Shown here: one piece after another, positions 42,995 through 52,881 of the stretch | How the letters are laid out: each line of letters opens with the position of its first letter | Position numbering within the stretch: the first letter of the stretch is position 1 | Origin: Qipengyuania nanhaisediminis | GTDB lineage: Bacteria > Pseudomonadota > Alphaproteobacteria > Sphingomonadales > Sphingomonadaceae | Reading direction: 5' to 3' | Assembly (NCBI RefSeq): GCF_900115585.1 | Contig: NZ_FOWZ01000001.1 | Span: 827,461 to 891,460, forward strand | DNA: 64,000 nt | Notes under the pieces: generated by a model | Seen by the model: the letters and a program-made list of their open reading frames with translations, nothing else | What the model was told of the DNA's origin: nothing | Databases searched by the model: none | Program-made: the position numbers and the translations under genes

Positions 42995-44080
42995 CTAGTC
43001 CATCCCCGCGGCCACGGCGAAGTCGTAGGCGCGGTCGACCAGCGGTCCGACCCTTTCGCTCATCGCCTTGGCGTGGGCACTGGATGCGGTGCCGTCGATT
43101 ACCCGCTTCTTGATGCCCTGCATGATGCCGGCGAGCCGGAACAGGTTATAGGCGAAGTACCAGTCCATCGGCGGGACGGGATAACCGGTGCGCGCGACAT
43201 AGCGATCAACCGCTTCCTGCTGCGTGGGAATGCCGAGTTTCTCGAGGTCGAGGCCCAGTACACCCGCGCGCCCGTCTGCGGGGTTATGCCAGTTGAGCAT
43301 CAGGTAGCTGAAGTCCGCGATGGGATCGCCCAGCGTCGACAACTCCCAGTCGAGCACGGCGAGGACCTTGTTCTCGTCTTTCTCGAAAATGAGGTTGTCG
43401 AGCCGGTAATCGCCATGGACCACGCTGCTCTCGTGCTGCGGGGGGATGGTCTGCGGCAGCCATTCGATCAGCCGCTCCATCTTGGGCATGTGCTCTGTTT
43501 CGGAGAGCTTGTACTGCTTGGACCACCGCGCGATCTGGCGCGCGCAATAGTCGGTCGGCTTGCCGTAGTCGCCGAGACCGATCTTGTCCGGCTTGCGCAG
43601 GTGCAGGTCTGCCATCGTGTCGATCATGGCGTTGTAGATTGCGCGCCTGTCGGCAGGATCGACGCCGGGCAGGGCGCCGTTCCAAAGCGAGCGCCCGTCG
43701 GCCAGGCCCATGACGAAGAACTTCGATCCGATTACAACCGGGTCTTCGCAAAGGCCATAAGTCTTCGGCACCGGAAAGCCGGTCGGGCCGAGTGCGTGCA
43801 TGGCCTTGTATTCGCGGTCCACCGCATGCGCGCTCGGCAGCAATTTGCCAAAGGGCTGGCGGCGCAGGACGTAGGAGCGCTCCGGCGTGTCGATCCGGTA
43901 GGTCGGGTTCGACTGGCCGCCCTTGAACTTCGAATAGGATATAGGCCCTTTGAAGCCTTCGACATTGGCTTCGAACCACGCGGTCAGCCTGTCCATGTCC
44001 AGCTGGTCACGTTCGGGCACCTCGATGGTGCCGACCATTTCCTTGTCGAAATCGATTTCCGGCATGCCCGTGTCGCTCAT
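42995..44080 (-). CDS. APH-family phosphotransferase, ACAD10/11-kinase type
   Basis: 361 residues of the aminoglycoside-phosphotransferase fold: SNPTYRIDTPERSYVLRRQP (P-loop-like strand), VHGDYRLDNLIF (catalytic Asp) and LDWELSTLGDPIADFSYLML (metal Asp). The WE-STLGDP form is that of kinases fused to or beside acyl-CoA dehydrogenases (ACAD10/11, LvaA), which phosphorylate 4-hydroxyacyl-CoAs. TGATG-coupled to the alcohol dehydrogenase gene. Confidence 0.85.
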   Translation of the reverse strand: MSDTGMPEIDFDKEMVGTIEVPERDQLDMDRLTAWFEANVEGFKGPISYSKFKGGQSNPTYRIDTPERSYVLRRQPFGKLLPSAHAVDREYKAMHALGPTGFPVPKTYGLCEDPVVIGSKFFVMGLADGRSLWNGALPGVDPADRRAIYNAMIDTMADLHLRKPDKIGLGDYGKPTDYCARQIARWSKQYKLSETEHMPKMERLIEWLPQTIPPQHESSVVHGDYRLDNLIFEKDENKVLAVLDWELSTLGDPIADFSYLMLNWHNPADGRAGVLGLDLEKLGIPTQQEAVDRYVARTGYPVPPMDWYFAYNLFRLAGIMQGIKKRVIDGTASSAHAKAMSERVGPLVDRAYDFAVAAGMD

Positions 44081-45168
44081 CAGTCGAATACCACCACGCT
44101 GCGCGCCGAATGCCCGGCCTTCATCTTTTCGAAGCCGTCGTTGATCTTCTCCAGCGGGATTCGTTCGGCGATGATCGTGTCGAGATCGAGCAGGCCGCGC
44201 ATGTAGAAGTCGACGAGGCGCGGCAGGTCGACCGGGAAATGGTTCATCCCCATGATCGCGCCCTGCAGCTTCTTGCCGGAGAGGAGGTCCATGGCGCCGA
44301 GGCCGACCTTGCAGTCGAGCGGCATCATGCCGAGGATCGTCGCCGTACCGCCGCGGCGCAGCAGCTTCACAGTGAGGTCGGCCGAAGCCTGCCTGCCCAC
44401 AGCCTCGATCGCGTGATGCACGCCGCCTCCGGTCAGTTTCATGACCTGTTCGACGGCATCGTCCGCCATGGCATCGATTGCGTGAGTTGCGCCCAGGACC
44501 TTGGCCAGTTCGCGTTTTTCCGGAATGGGATCGAGCGCGATGACCTTGCCGGCGCCTGCGATTTTCGCGGCATTGATCGTCGCGAGGCCGACCCCGCCGC
44601 AGCCGACGACGGCGACAGCTTCACCGGGCACGACCGAGCAGGCATTGAAGATCGCACCGGCACCCGTCGTCACCGCGCAGCCGATAATGGCAGCGCGGTC
44701 CAGCGGCATTTCCTTGTCGATCGCGACGCAGGCATTCTCGTGGATCAGCATCTGTTCGCAGAACGCGGACAGGTTGAGCATCTGCGCCACCGGTCCGCTG
44801 CCGTCCGCGCGCATGATGCGCGGGTCAGCCGTCTGACTGCGACGCGTGTCGGCGCCCATACACAGCGCCATGCGGCCGGTTACACAGAACTCGCAGTGAC
44901 CGCAGAATGCCGACAGGCAAGATACGACGTGATCGCCGGGCTTGACGGTCTTCACTTCGCTGCCGACTGCGCGCACCACGCCCGCGGCCTCGTGGCCGGG
45001 AATGGCCGGAAGCGGGTGGGGGTAGGAGCCTTCGATAAAGTGCAGGTCCGAATGACACAGGCCGCAGGCCTTGGTGTCGATCAGCACTTCATGCGGGGCC
45101 GGATCGGCGAGTTCCACCTCGCCGATCGTCAAGCCGCCGACCTGTTCGAGAATTGCCGCCTTTGCCAT
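44080..45168 (-). CDS. Zinc-dependent alcohol dehydrogenase (class III-like MDR)
   Basis: 362 residues. Catalytic zinc ligands CGLCHSDLHF and GHEAAGVV; structural zinc lobe CGHCEFCVTGRMALC; Rossmann VVGCGGVGLATINAA. Oxidises an alcohol or hemithioacetal with NAD. Start overlaps the acyl-CoA dehydrogenase stop by one base. The gene set suggests oxidation of a hydroxy-substituted intermediate or side chain. Confidence 0.88.
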   Translation of the reverse strand: MAKAAILEQVGGLTIGEVELADPAPHEVLIDTKACGLCHSDLHFIEGSYPHPLPAIPGHEAAGVVRAVGSEVKTVKPGDHVVSCLSAFCGHCEFCVTGRMALCMGADTRRSQTADPRIMRADGSGPVAQMLNLSAFCEQMLIHENACVAIDKEMPLDRAAIIGCAVTTGAGAIFNACSVVPGEAVAVVGCGGVGLATINAAKIAGAGKVIALDPIPEKRELAKVLGATHAIDAMADDAVEQVMKLTGGGVHHAIEAVGRQASADLTVKLLRRGGTATILGMMPLDCKVGLGAMDLLSGKKLQGAIMGMNHFPVDLPRLVDFYMRGLLDLDTIIAERIPLEKINDGFEKMKAGHSARSVVVFD

Positions 45169-46514
45169 TAGCGCGTCGCTCCTACGTCGCCCGAGCTGAA
45201 GCCTGCAGCAGCGCTACCGGCACTTGCCGAATGCGCATTGCCGCCACGAAGTGCGTTGGAAGTGGGGCCTTCCTTCGGCATGTGCTTGGCGAATTCCATG
45301 CGTGCGATGGAGCGGGCGTGAACCTCGTCCGGCCCGTCTGCCAGACGTAAGGTGCGCTGGTGAGCATAGGCATTGGCGAGGCCGTAATCGTCCGACACAC
45401 CGCCGCCGCCATGGGCCTGGATCGCATCGTCGATGATCTTGAGCGCCATGTTCGGTGCCTGCACCTTGATCATGGCGATTTCCTGCTTCGCCGACTTGTT
45501 GCCGACTTTGTCCATCATGTCGGCGGCCTTGAGGCAGAGCAGGCGGGTCATGTCGATGTCGATACGGGCACGCGCAACGCGTTCTTCCCAGACCGAGTGC
45601 TTGTAGATCGGCTTGCCGAAAGCCTCGCGCTCCTGGAGACGCTGGCACATCTTGGCCAGCGCTTCTTCGGCGACGCCGATGGTGCGCATGCAATGGTGGA
45701 TGCGGCCCGGGCCGAGGCGGCCTTGAGCGATCTCGAAGCCGCGACCTTCGCCCAGCAGCATATTGGTGACTGGGACACGGACGTCCGTGAGCTCCACTTC
45801 CATGTGCCCGTGCGGGGCATCGTCATAACCGAAGACGGGGAGGTGGCGCAGGATCTTCACACCCGGAGCGTCCATCGCCATGAGGATCATCGATTGCTGC
45901 GCGTGGCGCTTTGCCTCGAAATCGGTTTTTCCCATTACGATGGCGACCTTGCAGCGCGGATCGCCCACGCCGGACGACCACCATTTGCGTCCGTTGATGA
46001 CATATTCGTCGCCATCGCGCTCGATGCGGGTTTCGATGTTCGTCGCGTCGGAGCTGGCGGTGAACGGCTCCGTCATGAGGAAGGCGGAACGGATACGGCC
46101 GTTCATCAGCGGCTCGAGCCACTCTTCCTTCTGTTCGCGTGTGCCATAGCGGAAGAACACTTCCATGTTGCCGGTGTCGGGCGCCGAGCAGTTGAAGACC
46201 TCCGAGGCAAAACCGATGCGGCCCATTTCCTCGGCGCAAAGCGCATATTCGAGGTTGGTGAGGCCTGGGCCTTCGAAATCGAAGGTCTCGTCGACATGGT
46301 GGTGGCTGTCATTGCGCGGCGGCATGAACAGGTTCCAGATGCCCTGGTCCTTGGCCTTGGCTTTCAGGTCCTCGACCACCTGGATGACTTTCCAGCGATC
46401 GCCTTCGGCGTCCTGTTCCTTGTAGGTGGGGACAGCGGGGCGGACATGGTCTTCGATGAAGTTCCTCACCCGGTCGCGCCAGTAGACTTGCCTTTCAGTG
46501 GGTTCGAAATCCAT
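45168..46514 (-). CDS. Acyl-CoA dehydrogenase (ACAD10/11-like)
   Basis: 448 residues with the full FAD acyl-CoA dehydrogenase fold: [59 protein letters not shown] and [20 protein letters not shown]. The N-terminal [12 protein letters not shown] and the absence of a fused kinase fit the stand-alone ACAD11-type partner; the kinase gene lies two genes downstream in the same operon. Confidence 0.9.
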   Translation of the reverse strand: MDFEPTERQVYWRDRVRNFIEDHVRPAVPTYKEQDAEGDRWKVIQVVEDLKAKAKDQGIWNLFMPPRNDSHHHVDETFDFEGPGLTNLEYALCAEEMGRIGFASEVFNCSAPDTGNMEVFFRYGTREQKEEWLEPLMNGRIRSAFLMTEPFTASSDATNIETRIERDGDEYVINGRKWWSSGVGDPRCKVAIVMGKTDFEAKRHAQQSMILMAMDAPGVKILRHLPVFGYDDAPHGHMEVELTDVRVPVTNMLLGEGRGFEIAQGRLGPGRIHHCMRTIGVAEEALAKMCQRLQEREAFGKPIYKHSVWEERVARARIDIDMTRLLCLKAADMMDKVGNKSAKQEIAMIKVQAPNMALKIIDDAIQAHGGGGVSDDYGLANAYAHQRTLRLADGPDEVHARSIARMEFAKHMPKEGPTSNALRGGNAHSASAGSAAAGFSSGDVGATR

Positions 46515-46586
46515 CGTAATGTCCTCTCATCAAATAAGTTGCGTTGCGAAACTGGCAGAGCGAGCCAGCCGCGCCAAGGGGGTAAT

Positions 46587-48023
46587 TCACGGAACCGAGG
46601 TGCCCGCGTCGATATCTCCGCGGGCCACGGCATCCAATGCGGCGATGCGCGCTTCATGCTGGGCACGGTCGATCGGGAAGCGGCCGAGCCAATAGGCTGC
46701 GACGAATGCCAGCACGACCATCGCACCGCCGTAAAGCAATAGCATTTCACTCAGCACTTCGAAGGAAACCGAACCGGGGCGTGCGTTCTCCGGCATTTGT
46801 GCGGCGCTGATGATCTGGCCGGTCAGCAGGATGCCGACGCCGGTCGCGCATTTCTGGACGAACCAGTTACCTGCGTAGAAGCTGCCTTCCGCGCGGCGCC
46901 CAGTCCGCTCTTCGTAAGCCTCCACGATTTCGGCGATCATCGAGGATCCCGAAATCATGACGACGATGCCGAACAGGTTGGCGAATACAAGGAAGGCGAA
47001 CACCAGCGTGGTCGACAATGCGGTGCCAGGTTCCGGCCAGAAACCGAGCAGGAACAGGGTGTAGGGCGTGAGGCCAAGGACCATCGAGGTGATCGAACCG
47101 ATGACGGCGCTTTTCGGCTTGCCCCAGTCGCGGTGCATGGGGCCGACAACGAAGAACATCATCACGACGCTGACGAACAGCACGATCGGATAGATGATCA
47201 GCTCGACCCGGTCGAACTGCCAGACGAACAGGTTGACGTAGTTCGTGATCGAAAAGGTCATGCCCTGGCTGACGTAGGCGGCCAGCCCGCCGGCTACGAA
47301 AATGAGGAAGGCGCGTTCGGAGAAAGCATCGCGGATCTCGTCGAAGCTGCCCTTGATGCTGAATGGCTCGGGGCGCTTTTCCGGTAGCTTGGCGACGAGA
47401 TAGTGCTGGCCGAGGGCAGAGCCGACAACCGAAACGAACATCAGCCCGGCCCCGAACAGGCCGAACATGCTGTATCCGCCTGCCTGCAACATCCCGTCCT
47501 GCCCCGGCATGAAGACCGTGTAGGCAAGCAGCATCATGAGGATCCCGCCGATCCACCCGGACAGATAGCGATAGCGGAACAGGGTGGTGCGCTCGTCGTA
47601 ATCGGCAGTAATCTCGGGCACGAGGCTGACTGAGGGGACTTCGCAGGCGGATAGAAGCACTCTCACGACAACAGCGATGCCGAGCAATTCCCAGAAACTG
47701 GGTGTGCCGTCAATGACCGGGTTCCACAGCACGGCCCAGGCCAGCGCCAATGGAAGCGCGGCGGTATAGAGCCAGGGCAGTCTCCTGCCCCAGCGTGTGT
47801 ATGTGCGATCGGACAGGTTTCCGAGGATCGGGTCGATCACGGCGTCGAACAGCAGCGCGGCGCCAAGCGCCAGGCTGACCATTCCGGCATCCATGCCCAG
47901 GACCTGGTTGTAGAATATCAGCAGGAAGAAGCTGAACCCGCTGTCCTTTACGCCGAAGGCGACCGCGCCGAAGCCGTGAATGAACTTCAGCCGTTGGGGC
48001 AGGGGGCCGTCGACGAACGCCAT
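46587..48023 (-). CDS. MFS/GPH-family cation symporter
   Basis: 478 residues, 12 predicted helices. GFGAVAFGVKDSGFSFFLLI, DAVIDPILGNLSDRTYTRWGRRLPWL (GPH loop 2-3 motif) and SACEVPSVSLVPEITADYDE are glycoside-pentoside-hexuronide symporter features. In this setting it likely imports the operon's organic substrate. Start shares one base with the SDR stop. Confidence 0.88.
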   Translation of the reverse strand: MAFVDGPLPQRLKFIHGFGAVAFGVKDSGFSFFLLIFYNQVLGMDAGMVSLALGAALLFDAVIDPILGNLSDRTYTRWGRRLPWLYTAALPLALAWAVLWNPVIDGTPSFWELLGIAVVVRVLLSACEVPSVSLVPEITADYDERTTLFRYRYLSGWIGGILMMLLAYTVFMPGQDGMLQAGGYSMFGLFGAGLMFVSVVGSALGQHYLVAKLPEKRPEPFSIKGSFDEIRDAFSERAFLIFVAGGLAAYVSQGMTFSITNYVNLFVWQFDRVELIIYPIVLFVSVVMMFFVVGPMHRDWGKPKSAVIGSITSMVLGLTPYTLFLLGFWPEPGTALSTTLVFAFLVFANLFGIVVMISGSSMIAEIVEAYEERTGRRAEGSFYAGNWFVQKCATGVGILLTGQIISAAQMPENARPGSVSFEVLSEMLLLYGGAMVVLAFVAAYWLGRFPIDRAQHEARIAALDAVARGDIDAGTSVP

Positions 48024-48883
48024 CAGTTCGTCCTGCCCTCCTTCTCCATGGCCTCGAGCGCTTCGAACATGCCTGGCGTCTCGGGGTCCCAGCTGTGCCG
48101 CGGGCCCAGGGTGATGCCGCCATCGACGACGATGGACGCACCGGTAATGAACTCCGCCGCCTCGCTGGCGAGGAAGGCAACGGTGCCGGCAATATCGCGC
48201 GGCTGGCCGCCGCGTGCGACCGGCTGCGCATGGGAGGACATTTGCGCAATGACCTGCTTGGCCATGCGTTCTGCCTCACCGGTGAATTCGAGCGAGCTGG
48301 TGAAGATGTTGGTATTGATGAAGCCCGGCTGCACCGCATTCACCCGGATGCCGTATTGGGCGAGATCGGTGGCGGCGCACTTGGTCAGGTGAAGCACGCC
48401 TGCCTTGGCGACAGCATAGGCGGTCGGCGAATAGCCCGGACCCACTGCGGCAACACTCGAGACATTGACGATGTTGGCGCCCTTGCGGCCCTTCATATGC
48501 GGGACGGCATAGCGGATGCCCATGGCGACCGATCGCATCAGGAGATCGAAGGTGCGGTCCCATTCGTCGGGCTCGATCTCGTCGATCGGCGCACGAGCGC
48601 CGCCGGCACCGGCATTGTTGAACACGACATCAATACCGCCGGTCTCCTTTGCGGCTTGGTCCATCAGCGCCTTGATGTCGGACGGATCGCACACATCGCA
48701 GCGCACGAAGCGGATGTCGTCCGCGCTGCCCGCGACGAGTTCGGCCCCGCCGTCCTCGTCGATATCGGATGCGAAAACGATCGCACCTTCGCTTGCGAAC
48801 AGGCGCGCGGCGTCGGCTCCGATGCCCGATGCGGCACCGGTAATGACAACGGTCTTGCCGGAGAATCGCCGGGACTCGGCCAT
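48023..48883 (-). CDS. Short-chain dehydrogenase/reductase
   Basis: 286 residues, classical SDR: TGAASGIGADAARL, NNAGAGGARAP, catalytic Ser in VNVSSVAAVG and YAVAK. C-terminal DGGITLGPRHSWD. First gene of the leftward catabolic operon, divergent from the acyl-CoA dehydrogenases at 49 kb. Confidence 0.9.
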   Translation of the reverse strand: MAESRRFSGKTVVITGAASGIGADAARLFASEGAIVFASDIDEDGGAELVAGSADDIRFVRCDVCDPSDIKALMDQAAKETGGIDVVFNNAGAGGARAPIDEIEPDEWDRTFDLLMRSVAMGIRYAVPHMKGRKGANIVNVSSVAAVGPGYSPTAYAVAKAGVLHLTKCAATDLAQYGIRVNAVQPGFINTNIFTSSLEFTGEAERMAKQVIAQMSSHAQPVARGGQPRDIAGTVAFLASEAAEFITGASIVVDGGITLGPRHSWDPETPGMFEALEAMEKEGRTN

Positions 48884-49009
48884 GCTCTCTCTCCTCGTTT
48901 TCCTCGCCTTTCAGCTTAGGCGAGCCATGCCTGCCGTCAACGTAATCCGGCTGACGCTACGGCATGGCGCTTCACCGTGATCGCCCTTGCAGCGCGCCGC
49001 CGAATCACC

Positions 49010-49026
49010 CTAACGTAAACGTCAAG
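49010..49026. promoter_or_regulatory. Candidate operator: paired ACGT half-sites between catabolic operons
   Basis: CTAACGTAAACGTCAAG contains two ACGT tetramers two bases apart with outer T...A symmetry, 37 nt upstream of the rightward operon. It resembles the recalled MerR-type (LiuR-like) operators of acyl-CoA degradation genes. An 8-bp inverted repeat (48924-48931, 48961-48968) lies in the same gap. Confidence 0.35.
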
Positions 49027-49062
49027 TCGCAAGACGAGAGAGAACCAGAGAGGAGCCCCGAT

Positions 49063-50244
49063 ATGTCGGATCACGAAGCGTTCCGCGCCGAAGTGCGCGA
49101 ATGGCTCGAAGCCAATTGTCCGCCCGAAATGCGCCAGCCCGTAAAGGACGAAGACGACGTCTACTGGGGTGGCCGCAATGCCACTTTCAAGAATGACGCG
49201 CAGAAAGCCTGGTTCGAGGCCTGCCGCGACAAGGGCTACACCGTGGCCGAATGGCCGGAAGCCTATGGCGGTGCCGGTCTGACGCCGGCCGAAGGCAAGA
49301 TCCTGCGCCAGGAAATGTCGCGCATCGGTGCTCGTCCCCCGCTGTCGAGCTTCGGTATCTGGATGCTCGGCCCGGCGCTGCTCAAATTCGGCACCGAAGG
49401 GCAGAAACAGAAATTCCTCAACGAAATCGCTCGCGGCGAAATCCGCTGGTGCCAGGGTTATTCCGAGCCCGGTAGCGGCTCCGACCTCGTGTCCATGCAG
49501 ACATTCGGCGAGGACAAGGGCGATCACTGGATCGTCAACGGCCAGAAGATCTGGACCTCCTATGCCGACGAAGCCGACTGGATTTTCTGCCTCGTCCGCA
49601 CGGACAAGGAAAACAAGTACCAGGGCATCACCTTCATGCTGTTCGACATGACCAGCGACGGTGTCTCGACCAAGCCGATCAAACTGATCAGCGGCAACAG
49701 CCCGTTCTGCGAAACCTTCATGGACGATGTGAAGGTGCCCAAATCCTATGGCGAGGACATCCCCGGTTACGTCGGCGAAATCAATCGCGGCTGGGACGTG
49801 GCGAAGTACCTGCTCGGCCACGAACGCGAGATGATCTCGGGTGCCGGCGGCGGCGATCGCACCGCGGCCATCGGTGCGGCGATGAAGCGCATGAGCGGTG
49901 AACTCGATGCAGTGCTGCGGGCAGAGCTGGCCATGTTCGACGTCGACGCGCTGGCCTACTCGGCCATGGGCGAGAAATTCCTGGACGAGATGAAGGCCGG
50001 CAAGGGCCATCCCGCACAGCCCAACATGATGAAATATGTCGGGACGGAGCTGAACAAGACGCGCCACGAATTGATGATGGCGGCTGGCGGCAGCAGGGCC
50101 CTAGAATGGGAAAGCGAGGAAACGCGTGGCGGCAAGCCCGCGCGTAACTGGCTCCGTACCAAGGCCAATTCCATCGAGGGCGGCACGAGCGAAGTCATGC
50201 TCAACGTCATTTCCAAACGCATTCTCGACCTGCCGGGAGCCTGA
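49063..50244 (+). CDS. Acyl-CoA dehydrogenase
   Basis: 393 residues. GYSEPGSGSDLVSMQTFGED, WIVNGQKIWTSYADEADWIF, and the C-terminal SIEGGTSEVMLNVISKRIL flavin/tail motif. This subtype (N-terminal FRAEVREWLEANCPPEMR) is typical of steroid or branched-acyl degradation pairs that work as a heteromer with the next gene. ATG 49063 behind GAGAGGAG; upstream in-frame codons look non-coding. Confidence 0.93.
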   Translation: MSDHEAFRAEVREWLEANCPPEMRQPVKDEDDVYWGGRNATFKNDAQKAWFEACRDKGYTVAEWPEAYGGAGLTPAEGKILRQEMSRIGARPPLSSFGIWMLGPALLKFGTEGQKQKFLNEIARGEIRWCQGYSEPGSGSDLVSMQTFGEDKGDHWIVNGQKIWTSYADEADWIFCLVRTDKENKYQGITFMLFDMTSDGVSTKPIKLISGNSPFCETFMDDVKVPKSYGEDIPGYVGEINRGWDVAKYLLGHEREMISGAGGGDRTAAIGAAMKRMSGELDAVLRAELAMFDVDALAYSAMGEKFLDEMKAGKGHPAQPNMMKYVGTELNKTRHELMMAAGGSRALEWESEETRGGKPARNWLRTKANSIEGGTSEVMLNVISKRILDLPGA

Positions 50245-50247
50245 TCC

Positions 50248-51387
50248 ATGCCGCTTTATCACGACGACGACCAGGCCATGCTGGCCGAAACCGCAAGCCA
50301 GTTCATGGCCGAAGAAGGTGCCATCGCAAAACAGCTGCGCCACTGGCGCGACCGCGACTGCAAGGACGGCTTCGGCCACGGCCTGTGGAAGCAGTTTGCC
50401 GAGATGGGCTTCACCGGCATGCTGGTGAGCGAAGACGATGGCGGGCTCGGAATGGGCAGCTATGAAGCGGGCATCGTGCTCGAGGAAATCGGCCGCAATC
50501 TCACGCCGTCGCCCTTCCTCGCCAGTTCGGTGCTGGCGGCGACCGCGCTCAAGCACGCTGACAACAATGCGCGTGAGCGTTGGCTTCCCGGCCTTGTTTC
50601 CGGCGACCATGTCTACACAGTCGCCATCGATGAGGGTGCGAAGCATCGCCCCGAGACCATCAAGACCAGGGCGGAAAAGTCGGGCAACGGTTTCAAGCTG
50701 ACCGGCCAGAAGGACTTCGTTCTCCATGGTGCAAGCTCCGACATGCTCGTCGTGGCTGCGCGCACCTCTGGCAACGATGACGATGCAGACGGCATCACGC
50801 TTTTCGCAGTGCCAAAGGACGCGGCCAACATGAGCCACGATGCCGTTCGCCTCGTCGACAGCTCGATGGCCACGCACACCAAGTTCGACGGCGTCGAGCT
50901 TGATGGCGATGCCGTGATCGGTGAAGTTGATGGGGGCCGCGAAATCCTCAACGCCATGCTGACTGCAGGCCGCATCGGTGCCGCCGCAGAAGGCGTCGGT
51001 GTCGCCAGCGGGGCGATGGACATGACCGTCGACTACCTCAAACAGCGCAAGCAGTTCGGTAAGCTTATCGGCGAATTCCAGGCGTTGCAGCACCGTGCAG
51101 CGCATCTCTATTCCGAAGTGGAGATCGCCCGTGCGGTAACGATGAAAGCTGCCCAGCTGCTCGACGGCGGAAGCGAGAAAGCCGACCTCATGGCTTCGGT
51201 CGCCAAGGCCAAGGTCGCCAAGGCTGCAGGCCTCGCCGTCAAGGAAGGCGTGCAGATGCACGGCGGTATCGGCATGACCGACGAATACGACATCGGCCTA
51301 TACATGAAACGTGATCGCGCGCTGCAGGAGTTCCTCGGCGACATGTACTACCACGCAGGCCGCGTGGCCGACATGAGCGGCTATTGA
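50248..51387 (+). CDS. Acyl-CoA dehydrogenase, partner subunit
   Basis: 379 residues. WKQFAEMGFTGMLVSEDDGG, GEVDGGREILNAMLTAGRIG, YLKQRKQFGKLIGEFQALQH and QMHGGIGMTDEYDIGLYMKR. Starts 3 nt after the preceding dehydrogenase; tandem acyl-CoA dehydrogenases of unlike sequence often form alpha2beta2 enzymes for bulky CoA esters. Heteromer is an inference. Confidence 0.92.
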   Translation: MPLYHDDDQAMLAETASQFMAEEGAIAKQLRHWRDRDCKDGFGHGLWKQFAEMGFTGMLVSEDDGGLGMGSYEAGIVLEEIGRNLTPSPFLASSVLAATALKHADNNARERWLPGLVSGDHVYTVAIDEGAKHRPETIKTRAEKSGNGFKLTGQKDFVLHGASSDMLVVAARTSGNDDDADGITLFAVPKDAANMSHDAVRLVDSSMATHTKFDGVELDGDAVIGEVDGGREILNAMLTAGRIGAAAEGVGVASGAMDMTVDYLKQRKQFGKLIGEFQALQHRAAHLYSEVEIARAVTMKAAQLLDGGSEKADLMASVAKAKVAKAAGLAVKEGVQMHGGIGMTDEYDIGLYMKRDRALQEFLGDMYYHAGRVADMSGY

Positions 51388-51401
51388 GCGGGAGAGAGAC
51401 A

Positions 51402-52208
51402 ATGACACTCGAAGATATGTTCAGCCTCAAGGGCCGCAATGCGCTGGTCACCGGCGGCAGCCGCGGCATCGGCCGCATGATCGTCGAAGGCTTTCTCGCT
51501 GCAGGATGCGAGAGGGTCTACATCACCGCGCGGAAGGGCGGTGAATTGCACGAAACCGCCGAGGAACTGGGCGAGCGGGTCGTTCCGATCCAGGGCGACA
51601 TCTCGACCCTGGAAGGCATCGACGAACTGGTCGCGGAGATTTCCGGCCGCGAAAGCAAGCTCGACATCCTGGTCAATAATGCCGGGGCCGCATGGGGCGC
51701 CGACTACCTCGACTTCCCGGAAGACGGGTGGGACAAGGTCATGGACCTCAATGTTAAGACACCGTTCTTCCTGACCCAGCGCCTGCACAAATTGCTGACG
51801 GCCGAGGCCAGCCAGGACAAGCCGGGCAAGGTCATCAATATCGCCAGCATCGACGGTCTGCGGATCAATCCGTGGGAGACCTATTCCTATCAGGCATCGA
51901 AGGCTGCGCTGATCCACCTGACGCGCCGCATGGCCGCACGTTTGGTGAAGGACCATGTCTACGTAACCGGTATCGCTCCGGGCGCATTCCCGTCGAACAT
52001 GAACAAGGTCGCGCGCGACCATGCCGAAGCGAGCGCTGCGGGAATTCCGAACAAGCGCGTCGGAGACAAGTTCGATATGGGCGGCAGCTGCGTCTACCTC
52101 GCCAGCCGTGCGGGCGATTATACGGTCGGTGAAACGATTGCAGTCGATGGCGGCATCGTGAATGCGCACCTGCCGACGCACTTTGCCGATCCGGCGGGCG
52201 GCCGCTGA
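51402..52208 (+). CDS. Short-chain dehydrogenase/reductase
   Basis: 268 residues, classical: TGGSRGIGRMIVEGFL, NNAGAAWGADYLDFP, catalytic Ser in INIASIDGL, YSYQASK, and DGGIVNAHLPTHF. Third gene of the rightward catabolic operon, 14 nt after the second dehydrogenase, closed by a terminator. Possible 3-hydroxyacyl-CoA or ketone reductase role. Confidence 0.9.
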   Translation: MTLEDMFSLKGRNALVTGGSRGIGRMIVEGFLAAGCERVYITARKGGELHETAEELGERVVPIQGDISTLEGIDELVAEISGRESKLDILVNNAGAAWGADYLDFPEDGWDKVMDLNVKTPFFLTQRLHKLLTAEASQDKPGKVINIASIDGLRINPWETYSYQASKAALIHLTRRMAARLVKDHVYVTGIAPGAFPSNMNKVARDHAEASAAGIPNKRVGDKFDMGGSCVYLASRAGDYTVGETIAVDGGIVNAHLPTHFADPAGGR

Positions 52209-52233
52209 CACCTTCTCTGTGAAACGTATGAAA

Positions 52234-52273
52234 TCGGGGACGGTCGAAGCGGTTCGACTGCCCCCGACTTTTT
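52234..52273 (+). terminator. Terminator closing the rightward catabolic operon
   Basis: TCGGGGACGGTCGAA and TTCGACTGCCCCCGA form an imperfect long stem with loop GCGG, followed by CTTTTTTC. Lies about 25 nt after the SDR stop and faces the RadC-like gene. Confidence 0.88.
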
Positions 52274-52291
52274 TCTACGCCTCGGTGTGTC

Positions 52292-52876
52292 TTACGCGAG
52301 CAGCCCCAGCGTGCGCATGCTGGTAATATCCGCCGCCCCGATAATAAGGTGATCTTCGAGCGTGATGCCCAGGCTACGGGCATACTCGTCCAGTCGCCTG
52401 GTGCTGGAAACATCGTTTTCGCTGGGGGATGCACAACCCGAAGGGTGGTTGTGGGCGATAATCATGCGCTTGGCGTCTCTTTTGAGAGCCTTGGTGAAGA
52501 GTTGCCGCAAGGACAGGCGCAGTTGCCCCTTATCGCCTTCTGCGACCAGTTCCTGAGAGATTATCCGCCCGGCGGAATCTGCGAAGATTGCCACCATGCG
52601 TTCGGTTTCCAGGCGGCTCATTGAATCGAACAGCTTCTGGCGCAGCTCGCTCCGCGTCTCTGTCAGCGGTTCGCTAGGGACAGGCTCTTCCCGTGTCAGG
52701 CCCAGGCGGACCAACCACCGGGCAAGGACCATGCCGAGCGTCCAACGCTGAGGACAAACCGGGCCGACCGTTTCGCGGTCACCGGCCTGCATGCCATGAA
52801 GCGAGACGATTGGGCTGGACTGGCTCAATAGCTGTTCCGCCGCCTTTCCCGGATCGGGATGGCGACCTTCCAGCAT
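52292..52876 (-). CDS. Short RadC/JAB-domain protein, 194 aa
   Basis: C-terminal RadC (MPN+/JAB) domain with the metal site HNHPSGCASPSENDV and a preceding ERMVAIFADSAG strand; the N-terminal helix-hairpin-helix part of standard RadC is not recognisable. Start uncertain: ATG 52876 is used; TTG 52885 would overlap the preceding stop as TTGA, and the open frame continues upstream over another gene. Function of the family is unresolved. Confidence 0.75.
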   Translation of the reverse strand: MLEGRHPDPGKAAEQLLSQSSPIVSLHGMQAGDRETVGPVCPQRWTLGMVLARWLVRLGLTREEPVPSEPLTETRSELRQKLFDSMSRLETERMVAIFADSAGRIISQELVAEGDKGQLRLSLRQLFTKALKRDAKRMIIAHNHPSGCASPSENDVSSTRRLDEYARSLGITLEDHLIIGAADITSMRTLGLLA

Positions 52877-52881
52877 ATTCG

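Noticed and set aside
42038..44206. 722-codon plus-strand open frame over dapD and the kinase gene
   Set aside because: Both minus-strand genes are clear family members; the plus-strand translation is His/Arg/Asp-rich shadow sequence.
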